From an uncultured Carboxylicivirga sp. (GTDB lineage: Bacteria > Bacteroidota > Bacteroidia > Bacteroidales > Marinilabiliaceae), in NCBI RefSeq assembly GCF_963674565.1, contig NZ_OY771430.1, positions 4,588,001-4,652,000 of the forward strand: a stretch of 64,000 nucleotides of DNA, given 5' to 3'. A program made the translations under genes and the position numbers. Under the pieces are notes generated by a model. It saw only the letters and a list, made by a program, of their open reading frames with translations. It was not told where the DNA came from and searched no databases. Below are positions 1 through 9,590 of this stretch, one piece after another; the stretch's first letter is position 1; each line of letters starts with the position of its first letter.

Positions 1-1006
1 TGTTGGCGGATGGTATGATGCAGAAGATCTGTATGGAACTTTTAAAACGTATAGATCCATTGAGGAAAATTCACCAAATGGAAACAACCGTTTGGTAATC
101 GGTCCATGGATTCATGGAGGCTGGGCACGCACAGATGGCGATTATTTGGGAAATGTTTCTTTCGAGGAAAAAACATCATTGTATTATCGTCACCAGATTG
201 AGCTGCCGTTTTTTAAGTACTATCTCAAGGATGAAGGTAGTTTAGATGTGGCTGAAGCAACTCTTTTTATGACCGGCAAAAACGAATGGAGAGAGTTCGA
301 TCAGTGGCCGCCAAAAGATGTGGAATCAAAGAAACTCTTTTTTCACGATAAGGGAAAGCTGTCGTTTTCAGCTGTTCAATCAACAGAACAGCCCTTTGAT
401 GAATTCGTTAGCGACCCTTCTAAACCTGTCCCATATACCGAAGAGACTGCCTTTGGTATGACCAAGGAATACATGACCGATGATCAGCGTTTTGCTGCCC
501 GTCGACCTGATGTATTGGTTTTTGAAACGGATGTGCTGGAGGAGGAACTGATTTTAGCCGGACCATTAATGGCTCGTTTGAAAGTATCCACAACCGGAAC
601 CGATGCCGATTGGGTAGTAAAATTAATTGATGTCTATCCATCAGATGCGGAGGATAATGCACATACCCGACCAGGACTAAAAATGGCAGGATATCAACAA
701 ATGGTTCGCAGCGAAGTAATCCGTGGTCGTTTCCGTAATAGTTATGAGAACCCTGAGCCTTTTAAACCGGGGAAAGTAGAAGATATTAATCTGGAGTTGC
801 AGGATGTATTACATTGCTTTAAAAAAGGGCATAAGATAATGATTCAGGTTCAGAGCTCTTGGTTTCCTTTAGTTGACCGAAATCCGCAGAAATATGTGGA
901 TAATATTTTTGAGGCTTTACCTGAGGATTTTATCAAGGCTACACATAAGGTCTATCATTCAACCCAAAACCAATCTTTTATTGAAGTTAACCTGCTGAAG
1001 GAATAG
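1..1006 (+). CDS. CocE/NonD family serine hydrolase, 3' part (5' end outside window)
   Basis: The reading frame is open from the first bases of the window (…GGWYDAEDLYGTF…), so the gene starts to the left; about 335 codons are present. GGWYD matches the segment carrying the catalytic Asp and GPWIHGGW the segment carrying the catalytic His of the CocE/NonD (X-Pro dipeptidyl-peptidase S15-like) alpha/beta hydrolases. The rest is the C-terminal beta jelly-roll typical of this family (around PLMARLKVSTTGTDADWVVK). Family members cleave esters or amides and are often secreted glutaryl-7-ACA-acylase-like enzymes in Bacteroidota. The nucleophile Ser and any signal peptide are not visible. A second, different family member lies at 37429-39192. 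The substrate cannot be told. Confidence 0.88.
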   Translation, partial: VGGWYDAEDLYGTFKTYRSIEENSPNGNNRLVIGPWIHGGWARTDGDYLGNVSFEEKTSLYYRHQIELPFFKYYLKDEGSLDVAEATLFMTGKNEWREFDQWPPKDVESKKLFFHDKGKLSFSAVQSTEQPFDEFVSDPSKPVPYTEETAFGMTKEYMTDDQRFAARRPDVLVFETDVLEEELILAGPLMARLKVSTTGTDADWVVKLIDVYPSDAEDNAHTRPGLKMAGYQQMVRSEVIRGRFRNSYENPEPFKPGKVEDINLELQDVLHCFKKGHKIMIQVQSSWFPLVDRNPQKYVDNIFEALPEDFIKATHKVYHSTQNQSFIEVNLLKE

Positions 1007-1035
1007 TTTTGAGGCGTGATTAATTATCCATAAAA

Positions 1036-1056
1036 AATCCCGACTTAGTCGGGATT
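1036..1056. terminator. Bidirectional intrinsic terminator between CocE gene and gpsA
   Basis: A 9-bp perfect stem AATCCCGAC/GTCGGGATT with loop TTA lies between the convergent hydrolase gene and gpsA and overlaps the gpsA stop codon. An A-run on its left gives a U-tract for minus-strand transcripts. Confidence 0.8.
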
Positions 1057-2065
1057 ATCTTAAATGTTCTGTCAGCAACCGAATTTCAATTGCTGGTGAT
1101 ATTTTCTCGTAGATGATATTGTAAACCGCTTCGCAAATTGGCATGTTTACTTTGTATTTATCATTGATCTCTTTAATACTTTTAACTGCATAGTATCCCT
1201 CTGCTATCATCAGCATCTCCATTTGTGCATATTTAACCGAGTATCCTTTACCTACCATGGTACCAAACATCCGGTTTCGACTAAATTGTGAATAAGCTGT
1301 TACCAGTAAGTCACCGAGGTATGCCGAGCTTTTTATATCACGCGTTATCGGATGTACAGTGTCTACAAATCGTTTTATTTCTTGTATACCATTGGAGATT
1401 AATACCGCCTGGAAGTTATCACCATAACCTAATCCGTGACAAATACCGGAAGCAACAGCCATAATGTTTTTCAGAACAGCCGAATACTCAGTTCCATAAA
1501 TATCATCTGTTACAGATGTCATGATATAGGAACAATCGAGGAACGAGGCAAATTTTCTACCCCGTTTAATATCCTGACAAGCAATAGTAAGATAAGACAA
1601 ACGTTCCAAAGCAACCTCTTCAGCATGACAAGGTCCACTGATAACTCCGATAGAGTCGGTTGGTACGTTGTAAAATTTATGCAGGTACTGTCCGATAATC
1701 AGGTTTTCCTGGGGAACCAAACCCTTAATAGCCGATACAATGAATTTATCATTCAGTGGCTCAGAAAGATCGGAAAGTGCTGATTTGATAAACGCTGAAG
1801 GAACAGCCAGTATAATTATATCTGATCTTTTTACAATCTCATTGATGTCATCAGAGAAGAAAATATTCTCTGTTTCAAACATCACACTTGAAAGATAATT
1901 AGGGTTGTGTTTTTTCTTTTTGAATTCGGTAATGTGTATTGGGTTACGGAAGTACCAGTTGATAGAAGGAACATTGTTCAACAACATCTTTGCTATGGCT
2001 GTAGCCCAGCTGCCGCTACCAATTATTCCTACCGTTGATGTTTCATCCATATGCATTTGGTTCAT
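1055..2065 (-). CDS. gpsA: NAD(P)H-dependent glycerol-3-phosphate dehydrogenase
   Basis: Reduces dihydroxyacetone phosphate to sn-glycerol-3-phosphate, the backbone for phospholipid synthesis, in the cytosol. The N-terminal Rossmann motif VGIIGSGSWATAIAKML follows a 10-residue lead. The substrate-domain signature appears as SAIKGLVP, GVISGPCHAEEV and the helical C-terminal part with AYLGDLLVTAYS and RNRMFG. The length of 336 aa is normal for GpsA. It lies immediately downstream of lysS in the same direction, separated by the lysS terminator. An internal ATG (residue 4 or 6) could also start it, with no effect on the fold. Confidence 0.95.
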   Translation of the reverse strand: MNQMHMDETSTVGIIGSGSWATAIAKMLLNNVPSINWYFRNPIHITEFKKKKHNPNYLSSVMFETENIFFSDDINEIVKRSDIIILAVPSAFIKSALSDLSEPLNDKFIVSAIKGLVPQENLIIGQYLHKFYNVPTDSIGVISGPCHAEEVALERLSYLTIACQDIKRGRKFASFLDCSYIMTSVTDDIYGTEYSAVLKNIMAVASGICHGLGYGDNFQAVLISNGIQEIKRFVDTVHPITRDIKSSAYLGDLLVTAYSQFSRNRMFGTMVGKGYSVKYAQMEMLMIAEGYYAVKSIKEINDKYKVNMPICEAVYNIIYEKISPAIEIRLLTEHLR

Positions 2066-2082
2066 TTTAAACCATTAAAATA

Positions 2083-2110
2083 AAACAAAAAAGGCAAGAA
2101 TGCCTCTTTT
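2083..2110 (-). terminator. Intrinsic terminator after lysS
   Basis: On the minus strand a short stem AGGCA/TGCCT (loop TTCT) is followed by a U-rich tract (TTTTTTGTTTTA). It is placed between the lysS stop and the gpsA start. Confidence 0.6.
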
Positions 2111-2134
2111 GCTTTATTAAATATCTCTTAAAGT

Positions 2135-3856
2135 TTAAGCTAACCAGTTTATAACGTCGTCCTGTGAAGGATTGGTTAAACCTAATTTATGCTTTTTGTT
2201 CAGTCCGCAGATGTCCTGAAATAGTTTTCCAGGCTTTACTTCTTTCAACGCACTCACTTTGTTGAATCCTGCTTTTCTGATAACAGATACCCATTCTTCA
2301 GGAATACCCAAAGCAGTAAATTTGTCATCAGTATCTATCTGAGGTTTTTTCTCAGGACGCATTTGTGGGAAGAATAATACATCCTGAATTGATTCTTCGC
2401 CTGTCATAAACATGGTTAAACGGTCGATACCGATACCCATACCCGATGTAGGAGGCATACCATATTCCAAAGCACGTACAAAATCGTGATCGATAAACAT
2501 GGCTTCATCATCACCTTTTTCCGACAGTCGTAATTGTTCCTGGAAGCGTCCCAACTGGTCGATAGGATCATTTAACTCGGTATAAGCATTACAAAGCTCT
2601 TTACCATTAACCATCAATTCAAAACGCTCTGTTAATTCCGGATTATCGCGGTGTTTCTTACACAAAGGTGACATCTCAACCGGATAATCAGTAATAAATG
2701 TTGGCTGAATCATGTGTCCTTCACATTTCTCACCAAATATTTCATCAATCAACTTACCTTTTCCGAAGGTATCGTCAATTTCTATTTCCAAATCAGCACA
2801 AACAGCACGAAGCTGCTCTTCATTCATGCCAGTGATATCAATACCAGTATATTCTTTAATGGCATCAATCATACTCAAACGACGATAAGGAGCTTTAAAA
2901 TCTATCTCTTTATCACCGATCTTCACTTTCGTGGTACCGTGTAAAGCCATGGCTACTTTTTCCAACATGGTTTCGGTAAATTCCATCATCCAGTTGTAAT
3001 CCTTGTAAGCCACATAAATTTCCATTACAGTAAACTCAGGATTATGTGTACGGTCCATTCCTTCGTTACGGAAATCCTTAGCAAACTCGTAAACACCCTC
3101 AAATCCACCAACAATCAAGCGCTTCAGATAAAGCTCATTGGCAATACGTAAATACAATGGAATGTCCAATGCATTGTGATGTGTAATAAACGGACGTGCA
3201 GAAGCACCACCCGGAATGGATTGCAGAATTGGTGTTTCAACTTCAAGGTAACCCATATCGTCAAACATCTGACGCATGGTTTTAATGATGGTAGCGCGTT
3301 TTTTAAATACGTCTTTTACCGCCGGATTTACAATTAGATCAACGTAACGCTGACGATAACGTTGTTCAGGATCGGTGAAGGCATCATATGATTTACCATC
3401 TTTTTCTTTAACAATCGGAAGTGGTTTTAACGATTTGCTTAAGATGGTCATTTCTTTCACATGAACGGTGGTTTCACCCATCTGAGTGTTAAACACAAAA
3501 CCTTTCACACCAATGATATCACCGATATCCAGATATTTTTTGAATACTGTATTGTAAAGTTCTTTGTCTTCACCCGGACATAAATCGTCGCGGTTAAGGT
3601 AGATTTGAATACGTCCTTCTGAATCCTGCAACTCAACAAACGAGGCTTTACCCATAATACGACGACTCATGATTCGACCTGCAATGCAAACCTCCTTAAG
3701 GTTTTCTTTTTCAGGATCGAATTCCTGTTTTATCTCTCTTGAAAAGTGAGTGGTTTTATATTGTTCAGCCGGATATGCGTTAATACCCAACTTGCTCAGT
3801 TCTTGCAAGCTATTGCGTCTGATAATTTCCTGTTCGCTCAGTTCCAACGTACTCAT
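2135..3856 (-). CDS. lysS: Lysyl-tRNA synthetase (class II)
   Basis: Charges tRNA-Lys with lysine. An N-terminal OB-fold anticodon-binding domain (about residues 55-150, [18 protein letters not shown]) precedes the class II catalytic core with motif 2 ([20 protein letters not shown]) and motif 3 ([15 protein letters not shown]). After motif 3 comes an extension of about 70 aa ([17 protein letters not shown]…), which Bacteroidota LysRS commonly carry. I start it at [15 protein letters not shown], giving 573 aa. The frame stays open 49 codons further upstream, but that stretch is not synthetase-like and contains a hairpin and a promoter-like -7 box, so it is better read as an untranslated leader. 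Confidence 0.96.
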   Translation of the reverse strand: MSTLELSEQEIIRRNSLQELSKLGINAYPAEQYKTTHFSREIKQEFDPEKENLKEVCIAGRIMSRRIMGKASFVELQDSEGRIQIYLNRDDLCPGEDKELYNTVFKKYLDIGDIIGVKGFVFNTQMGETTVHVKEMTILSKSLKPLPIVKEKDGKSYDAFTDPEQRYRQRYVDLIVNPAVKDVFKKRATIIKTMRQMFDDMGYLEVETPILQSIPGGASARPFITHHNALDIPLYLRIANELYLKRLIVGGFEGVYEFAKDFRNEGMDRTHNPEFTVMEIYVAYKDYNWMMEFTETMLEKVAMALHGTTKVKIGDKEIDFKAPYRRLSMIDAIKEYTGIDITGMNEEQLRAVCADLEIEIDDTFGKGKLIDEIFGEKCEGHMIQPTFITDYPVEMSPLCKKHRDNPELTERFELMVNGKELCNAYTELNDPIDQLGRFQEQLRLSEKGDDEAMFIDHDFVRALEYGMPPTSGMGIGIDRLTMFMTGEESIQDVLFFPQMRPEKKPQIDTDDKFTALGIPEEWVSVIRKAGFNKVSALKEVKPGKLFQDICGLNKKHKLGLTNPSQDDVINWLA

Positions 3857-3957
3857 TCTGCTTATGAATTTTTCTGAATTACATAAAAGCAACTTTAAAA
3901 AGTTGCTATCATTTTCGACTTCAGTTAACATGAAGCCAAAAAATCCTTGCAAAGATA
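3857..3957 (-). promoter_or_regulatory. lysS promoter -7 box and structured 5' leader
   Basis: On the minus strand TATCTTTG (3957-3950) matches the Bacteroidota -7 consensus TAnnTTTG fully. A -33 TTTG occurs only 25 bp upstream, longer than the usual 19-21 bp. The predicted leader of about 85 nt holds two small hairpins: CTTCA/TGAAG near 3917-3935 and AGCAACTT/AAGTTGCT at 3888-3907. No T-box or riboswitch consensus was recognised. Confidence 0.4.
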
Positions 3958-4049
3958 ATGTATTTAGTTGAATTTGGCCGTTCAAAGTTGCAGACTCTGA
4001 CAACTCTTATAATTTTACTGTATTCTTGTATTAAAATATTTTTGGTAAA

Positions 4050-4670
4050 ATGGATTTAAAGCGATTTGCTGGAATTGAAGCTTTTTTGTTTGATTTGGGA
4101 GGTGTTATTATTGATATCGATGTACAAAAAGCCATTGATGGTTTTATAAATATTGGTATGAAAGGAATTGAAGACCAGATTACAAAGAGTCATCACATTG
4201 GTTTGTTTAAAGCTTTTGAGCGAGGCGATATTGATGAAAGAGAGTTTCTGTCCAGCATTAAAAAGCAAACAGGTGATCATATTTCAGATGAACAAATTAT
4301 TGAAGCCTGGCAATCCATTTTGGTTGAGTTTCCTATCGAAAGAGTCCAGATACTGGAAAAACTGCATCAAAATTATCATACCTATATTTTAAGTAATACC
4401 AATGGTATTCATTTAAAAAAATTCAGTAAGATGGCTAAGGGCTATGAACATATCGAAGAATTGTTTACAGCGGCCTATTATTCATATGAGTTGGGATGCA
4501 GCAAGCCTGAAAAATGTGCTTTCGAAAAGGTAATTGAGTTATCAGGATTGAAGCCTGAAACCACTTTATTTCTTGATGATTCTGAAGTTAATTTGAAGGC
4601 AGCTGAAGAATTGGGGTTTAAAACGCAATTGGTAACAAAATCTAATTCAATGATTGAGATATTTAAATAA
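4050..4670 (+). CDS. HAD-superfamily phosphatase (YihX-like)
   Basis: A cytosolic phosphomonoesterase of the haloacid dehalogenase superfamily, 206 aa. Motif I is FLFDLGGVIID with the nucleophile Asp15, and the DxGG form is typical of the subfamily IA variant that includes E. coli YihX. Motif II is ILSNTN, motif III is centred on Lys in GCSKPEKCAFE, and motif IV is LFLDDSEVNLKAAEELG. The helical cap lies between residues 22 and 95. The natural substrate (a sugar phosphate or nucleotide) cannot be read from sequence. It is divergent from lysS and convergent with the SPOR gene, and ends at a strong terminator. Confidence 0.88.
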   Translation: MDLKRFAGIEAFLFDLGGVIIDIDVQKAIDGFINIGMKGIEDQITKSHHIGLFKAFERGDIDEREFLSSIKKQTGDHISDEQIIEAWQSILVEFPIERVQILEKLHQNYHTYILSNTNGIHLKKFSKMAKGYEHIEELFTAAYYSYELGCSKPEKCAFEKVIELSGLKPETTLFLDDSEVNLKAAEELGFKTQLVTKSNSMIEIFK

Positions 4671-4671
4671 A

Positions 4672-4694
4672 AAAGGAGGCATTAAGCCTCCTTT
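4672..4694. terminator. Bidirectional intrinsic terminator (HAD / SPOR genes)
   Basis: Perfect 9-bp stem AAAGGAGGC/GCCTCCTTT with loop ATTAA, flanked by an A-run on the left. It serves both convergent genes, best on the minus strand where six or more U follow. Confidence 0.85.
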
Positions 4695-4714
4695 GTAATA
4701 TGTAATTGATCTGG

Positions 4715-5152
4715 TTATTTTTTTACCAAAAGCCACACATTATCATTGCCTTCTGTATTTCTGGCCCTTCGTAGTTCGGCAAAGGCTTCATTTTTATCGT
4801 AAAACGATTTGTATGATACTTTATAAAATTCAGTATTAGGTCCGTGTCTTCTTTCGATGATGCTGGATGAATAACCTTGCTCTTCCAGACGTAACTTAAA
4901 AATCTCAGCGTTCTCTCTACTTTGAAAACTACCGGCTATTAAAAAGTATTTATCATCCGGTTTAGGAGGTTCTGGTTTTTTAACCTCAACTTCAGCTACT
5001 TTTTTCAAAGTATCTACCGCAAGAGTATCTTTTACAGGTTTTTCAACCACTTTGGTCTGGGGTTTCTGAGCTTGCTTCTCAGGAGTGTTTTTACATGAGC
5101 TAACCAAGGTAATCAAACCTATAACAAGCATCATGCTAATAATATTTTTCAT
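4715..5152 (-). CDS. SPOR-domain lipoprotein
   Basis: A 145-aa protein starting at MKNIISMMLVIGL, with a type II signal peptide ending in the lipobox LVSSC. A Lys/Pro/Glu-rich linker (residues about 25-70) leads to a C-terminal SPOR domain (KYFLIAGSFQSRENAEIFK … to the end). SPOR domains bind denuded glycan strands of septal peptidoglycan, so a role at the division site is likely. An upstream in-frame ATG adds 7 residues (MEYKLSF), but the hydrophobic core begins better at the internal start. It stands alone between two terminator or intergenic spacers. Confidence 0.85.
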   Translation of the reverse strand: MKNIISMMLVIGLITLVSSCKNTPEKQAQKPQTKVVEKPVKDTLAVDTLKKVAEVEVKKPEPPKPDDKYFLIAGSFQSRENAEIFKLRLEEQGYSSSIIERRHGPNTEFYKVSYKSFYDKNEAFAELRRARNTEGNDNVWLLVKK

Positions 5153-5282
5153 AAACGACAGTTTGTATTCCACTTTATCTGTTGATTATCATTCATAATA
5201 ATCTTTGCTAAAAGTAATAATTATGATGAGTTTGAGCAATAATTAGCCGTGAAATTGAATTATGTCGTTAATAATTATACGA

Positions 5283-5984
5283 TTAGTCCACAAATTTATA
5301 TCCAACTCCCTTAATTGTGCGGATATGATCCTGACCAATTTTTTCGCGTAACTTTCTGATATGTACATCAATGGTTCTGTCGCCAACAATGATGTTATCA
5401 CCCCATACAGAGGTGTAAATCTCGTCGCGGGTAAATACTTTCTCTGGCTTTGAAACCAACAGAAGCAACAATTCAAATTCTTTCTTTGGCAAGACCATCT
5501 CTTCTCCTGAACTGATTACAATATAACGTTCGCGATCGATGGTAAGATCACCAATATTAATGGTTTCAGCTGATGATTCGGTAGATTTGGAATCATCGTT
5601 TGGATGATACCTTTTTAAGAGCGCCTTAACTCTTGAAATAAGCACCTTTGGTTTAATGGGTTTGGTTATATAGTCGTCGGCTCCTGCGTCAAATCCGGCT
5701 ATCTGAGAATAATCTTCACCACGGGCAGTTAAAAAAGCCACAATAGAATTTTTAAGTGCCGGAATTCGTTTAATTTCTTCACATGTTTCAATACCATCCA
5801 TTTCTGGCATCATCACATCAAGGATAATCAATTCGGGTATTTCGGCCTGAGCTACTTTTAACCCTTGTTCGCCATTGTTGGCTGTAAATACAGTAAAACC
5901 TTCTTTTCTTAAGTTGTAACCCAGAAATTCAATAATGTCGGGTTCGTCATCAACCAAAAGTATTTTATAATTCGATGTATCCAT
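5283..5984 (-). CDS. OmpR/PhoB-family response regulator
   Basis: A 233-aa two-domain transcription factor. The receiver domain (residues 5-120) has the acidic pair D12/D13, phospho-acceptor D56 (IILDVMMPEMDG) and conserved Lys in YITKPIKP. The C-terminal winged helix (about 135-233) ends in the classic IRTIKGVGYKFVD. It follows the histidine kinase gene at 6066-7100 in the same direction, with 81 bp between, as its cognate partner. Because the pair is divergent from a phosphate transporter it is probably the PhoB-like regulator of the phosphate response. That assignment is inferred from context and cannot be separated from other OmpR-type regulators by sequence alone. Confidence 0.92.
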   Translation of the reverse strand: MDTSNYKILLVDDEPDIIEFLGYNLRKEGFTVFTANNGEQGLKVAQAEIPELIILDVMMPEMDGIETCEEIKRIPALKNSIVAFLTARGEDYSQIAGFDAGADDYITKPIKPKVLISRVKALLKRYHPNDDSKSTESSAETINIGDLTIDRERYIVISSGEEMVLPKKEFELLLLLVSKPEKVFTRDEIYTSVWGDNIIVGDRTIDVHIRKLREKIGQDHIRTIKGVGYKFVD

Positions 5985-6065
5985 GTTAATTTATTATTTA
6001 CTGCGAAAGTAACCGTATGTATTAAAAAAATATTTTTTTAATATTATCAATACGTAAAGATAACA

Positions 6066-7100
6066 TTAAGGAGCTTTTTCCATAGTAAAAGTAAAGGAAG
6101 TTCCTTGTCCTACTTTACTGCTTACGTTAATTCTTTGTTTGTGAGCTTCAATGATATGCTTCACAATGGCAAGTCCAAGACCTGTACCTCCCTGCTCTCT
6201 GCTTCGGCTTTTATCAGCACGGTAAAATCGTTCGAATATACGCGGAAGATGTTCTTCGGCAATACCAATACCGTTATCTTTTATTTCTACCAGAACACGG
6301 TTATCCATATCATAGAAGCTGACTGTTGTCTGTCCGCCTTTTTTACCGTAATTAATGGAATTTACAATCAGATTGATTACTACCTGAAACATTCTTTCCT
6401 TATCTGCATTTACCAGAATAGGACGTTCTGATCCTTTACCAAATTTCAGTTTAATGTGTTTCTCATTGGCACGAATCTCCTGCATTTCAATAACTTCATC
6501 AAACATTTGAATAATGTTGTACGACGTAATGTTCAATTCTAATTCACCAGCTTCCAGTTTTGAAATAGCTTCCAGATCATCCACGATACTAATCATACGG
6601 TTAATACTTTTCTCAGTACGATTGAGGTAAAGCATGTTGATGTTAGGATCGTCTAATCCACCATCGAGTAAGGTTAAGATATATCCCTGAATATTAAAGA
6701 TGGGTGTTTTTAACTCATGAGATACATTACCCAGAAATTCTTTCCGGTATTTCTCCATTTGCTTAAGTTCCAGGATTTCCTGGTTTCGGTTGTTCATCCA
6801 GTCAGCGACTTCTTTATTGATCGACGAAAGAATATCATTCTTATTTGGATCTTCAGACTGTATATCATCTTGTTTAAATCCGTGAATCGATTTATAGATT
6901 GGTTTAATTCGCGAATAAATAAAGTTGTTGATGAAATAGCTTACCAATGCAAACGATAAAGCAAAGAAAAGAGGTATTGAGATGGCTAAAGAGTAATATA
7001 AATTAGGGCTATAGAAATTTGCTATAAAGAAGATGGCGGCCAAAAAAAGAAAACCCAAAGAAATAAATCCAGTAATTTTCTGAGGTTCCAACGATTTCAT
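6066..7100 (-). CDS. PhoR-like sensor histidine kinase
   Basis: A 344-aa inner-membrane kinase. Two membrane helices (about residues 10-30 and 36-62) are joined by only a few residues, so there is almost no periplasmic sensor. A short linker leads to the dimerisation domain with the phospho-accepting His128 in FLGNVSHELKTPIFNIQGY, then an ATPase domain with the N-box (VINLIVNSINYG), G1 (DNGIGIA), F-box (RIFERFYR) and G2 (GGTGLGLAI). The absence of an extracytoplasmic loop fits PhoR-type kinases that sense through a transporter. The Pit-PhoU protein encoded divergently is the obvious candidate partner (inference). Confidence 0.92.
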   Translation of the reverse strand: MKSLEPQKITGFISLGFLFLAAIFFIANFYSPNLYYSLAISIPLFFALSFALVSYFINNFIYSRIKPIYKSIHGFKQDDIQSEDPNKNDILSSINKEVADWMNNRNQEILELKQMEKYRKEFLGNVSHELKTPIFNIQGYILTLLDGGLDDPNINMLYLNRTEKSINRMISIVDDLEAISKLEAGELELNITSYNIIQMFDEVIEMQEIRANEKHIKLKFGKGSERPILVNADKERMFQVVINLIVNSINYGKKGGQTTVSFYDMDNRVLVEIKDNGIGIAEEHLPRIFERFYRADKSRSREQGGTGLGLAIVKHIIEAHKQRINVSSKVGQGTSFTFTMEKAP

Positions 7101-7157
7101 GTGTCTTTAATTTTGAAACAAAGGTAAAGTAAAAATATCAAGTTCAATTATTAATAA

Positions 7158-7258
7158 AACCTAAGGTTTAGGTTAATAGAATGTTATCTAAAGATTTAAA
7201 GCCCAAATTATTGGTTATGACAGCTTAATTAATTGAATTTGGTAACAAAATCTTAACA
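7158..7258. promoter_or_regulatory. Candidate Pho-like operator region between kinase and Pit
   Basis: Within the divergent 216-bp spacer, GTAACA (7242) and TTAACA (7253) form an 11-bp-spaced direct repeat like the PHO boxes bound by PhoB/PhoP-family dimers. An inverted repeat AACCTA-N5-TAGGTT lies at 7158-7174. Binding by the neighbouring response regulator is inference. Confidence 0.35.
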
Positions 7259-7316
7259 ATTGGTTTTATCTTAGCTGTAAATATTGAGTCTATCTTTACG
7301 GCGAAAAAATAGTACA

Positions 7317-9590
7317 ATGACGTTTATCTGGATTGCAGTAATTCTTCTTGGTTTAATGGCCGTTGCCGATTTAATTGTTGGAGTGTCCAATGATGCGGTG
7401 AATTTTCTGAATGCTGCAATCGGATCCAGAGTAGCCAATCGAAGAGTAGTCTACTGGATAGCTGCAACAGGTATAATCATTGGTGTCTTTCTATCAGTTG
7501 GAATGATGGAGGTTGCACGTAAAGGTGTCATTTACCCCTCTAGCTTTGGTTTTACTGATTTGATGGTGGTGTTTATTGCCGTTATGCTTACTGATATTCT
7601 TCTAATAGACGGCTTCAATACACTTGGATTCCCGACCTCAACCACTGTGGCAGTTGTGTTTGAATTACTGGGAGGAGCATTGGCTTTAAGTTTTATAAAA
7701 AAAGGTCAGGCTCGCATCGATGGAGTTGAAGTACAAAACCTCATTAACACCGATAAGGCATTCGTAATTCTGGCAGGAATTGTATTGTCCATATTTCTGG
7801 CATTTATTGTAGGTATGATCGTTCAGTTTGTCTCCCGAATGATTTTTACTTTTAATTATAAGAATCGGTTTAAAGTTCTTTTTGCCATTGTAGGAGGTAT
7901 TTCTATTACTTCTATCGTATTTATGGTAGCCAAAAAAGCACTTGGTGGTAGTTTGTTTGGAGATGCTCAGTGGTTTATACTTGCTCAGCAATATTTACCT
8001 GAATTACTTTTTGGTGTTTTTGCTTTAACTACTTTTATTTTTCTTTTTCTGGGTTTATCATTTAATACCGATATTCCACGTATTGTTGTCCTTTTTGGAA
8101 CTTTCGCCCTGGCGATGTCATTTGCTGCAAATGATCTGGTTAATTTTATAGGCTTACCACTTGCAGCTCTCGAAAGTTTTAAAGTTTTTCTGGCATCAGG
8201 CAGTATTGATCCCGATTCTTTTTCAATGGATTTTCTGAGTTCCAATTTTCTGGAAAAGGATATACTAAAGGATTTCACCTATCAAAGTATTCTGGCTTTT
8301 GCTGGAGTAGTGATGATTGTTACTATGTTTTATTCGCGTAAAGCGAAAGGTGTAACTGAAACGGAGGTTTATCTGGGAAGACAATCGGTTGGTTATGAGA
8401 GATTCGAACCCTCTTATCTTTCAAAGGTTATTGTCAGAAATTTTCTGCAGGTGCACCATGCAATTATTTCTCTTCTTCCATCTAAATTGGTCAGCATACT
8501 TGACTCGAGATATAAAAGGGTAGATAGTTACGATGGCTCCGGAGGTAATGATCGTACATTGTATTTCGATACTTTAAGAGCTTCAGTAAATCTTGTAGTT
8601 GCAAGTATTTTAATTTCTATTGGTACCTATATGCGTGTTCCTTTATCCACAACTTTTGTAGTGTTTATGGTGGCTATGGGTTCATCATTGGCTGATCAGG
8701 CCTGGGGACGTGAGAGTGCCGTTTATCGTGTATCCGGTGTATTGACAATTATTGGGGGTTGGTTTTTTACCGCTTGTCTGGCTTTTATTGGTGCCTTTAT
8801 TTTTGCTTATATTATATGGTACGGAAGCTGGCCGGCAACCATCATCGCAACCACTTTGGTTATATATATTCTTTTCCGTACAAAACGATATTATAATAGC
8901 CGTTTGGAAGAGAAGAAAGCCCTGAAAGAAGAATTCAATGAGGAAACCGAAACCAACATGGACTTTCTTGTTGAATCGGGAGGAGAACAAATCCGTCGCA
9001 ATTTATTGGAAGCTTCAAAAATATATACACTGGCTATTCAGGGATTTATTGACGAGGATCTTCGTCAGCTTGGAGAAGCAAACAGTAAGGCAGATAAGCT
9101 TAGAAAGTATGCCAGAAATGGCAAATCTCAAATGTTTTATGCCTATTCTAAGATGAATGAAGATGGTATTGACTCTGGTCAGTATTTTATTCAGGCATTT
9201 GATTACCTTACGGAACTGGTGAATTGTCTGACTGGTATTACCAAACCTCTTTATATCCATTTCGAAAATCATCATAAAGGATTAAACGCTGAACAGCAAA
9301 GTGATATACAAGAATTGCTGGATCAGGTATCAGCTTTTTTCAATCATTTGGTCCATATTGAGAAAGAACACAAATATGCGTTGATAGGAGATATGGTGAT
9401 AAAACAGAATTTCCTGTTAGGATTTCTGGAAGAACTTCGTAAAAATCAGATTAAAAGAATTCAATCAGGTCATGGACGAACTCGTATGAGTATATTATAT
9501 CTCGACTTACTTGCCGAAACAAAAAACATTCTTTTGTATTCAATCAATCTGCTTAAATCGCACCGTGATTTTATTGGTGCAGCTAAATAG
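7317..9590 (+). CDS. Inorganic phosphate transporter (Pit family) fused to a PhoU-like domain
   Basis: A membrane permease of 757 aa. The first half is a PiT/PHO4 transporter with the duplicated signature segments, GVSNDAVNFLNAAIG near residue 22 and AANDLVNFIGLPLAAL near residue 274, within about ten membrane helices. The last 200 residues or so (from KKALKEEFNEETETNMD) are soluble and helical, resembling PhoU/DUF47 proteins that link transport to the PhoR kinase. A TTG 33 bp upstream extends the frame, but ATG at 7317 (MTFIWIAVILLG) puts the first membrane helix at the N-terminus. It is divergent from the two-component genes. The fused tail could replace a separate PhoU. Confidence 0.9.
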   Translation: MTFIWIAVILLGLMAVADLIVGVSNDAVNFLNAAIGSRVANRRVVYWIAATGIIIGVFLSVGMMEVARKGVIYPSSFGFTDLMVVFIAVMLTDILLIDGFNTLGFPTSTTVAVVFELLGGALALSFIKKGQARIDGVEVQNLINTDKAFVILAGIVLSIFLAFIVGMIVQFVSRMIFTFNYKNRFKVLFAIVGGISITSIVFMVAKKALGGSLFGDAQWFILAQQYLPELLFGVFALTTFIFLFLGLSFNTDIPRIVVLFGTFALAMSFAANDLVNFIGLPLAALESFKVFLASGSIDPDSFSMDFLSSNFLEKDILKDFTYQSILAFAGVVMIVTMFYSRKAKGVTETEVYLGRQSVGYERFEPSYLSKVIVRNFLQVHHAIISLLPSKLVSILDSRYKRVDSYDGSGGNDRTLYFDTLRASVNLVVASILISIGTYMRVPLSTTFVVFMVAMGSSLADQAWGRESAVYRVSGVLTIIGGWFFTACLAFIGAFIFAYIIWYGSWPATIIATTLVIYILFRTKRYYNSRLEEKKALKEEFNEETETNMDFLVESGGEQIRRNLLEASKIYTLAIQGFIDEDLRQLGEANSKADKLRKYARNGKSQMFYAYSKMNEDGIDSGQYFIQAFDYLTELVNCLTGITKPLYIHFENHHKGLNAEQQSDIQELLDQVSAFFNHLVHIEKEHKYALIGDMVIKQNFLLGFLEELRKNQIKRIQSGHGRTRMSILYLDLLAETKNILLYSINLLKSHRDFIGAAK

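Noticed and set aside
3857..4003. 49-residue N-terminal extension of LysS
   Set aside because: Not synthetase-like and overlaps promoter and hairpin signals; kept as a leader.
4037..4044. TATTTTTG as promoter of the HAD gene
   Set aside because: Only 5 bp from the start codon; it would give a leaderless transcript and has no -33 partner.
7284..7316. TTG start for the Pit transporter
   Set aside because: The ATG at 7317 directly begins the first membrane helix; the lead is basic and not typical.
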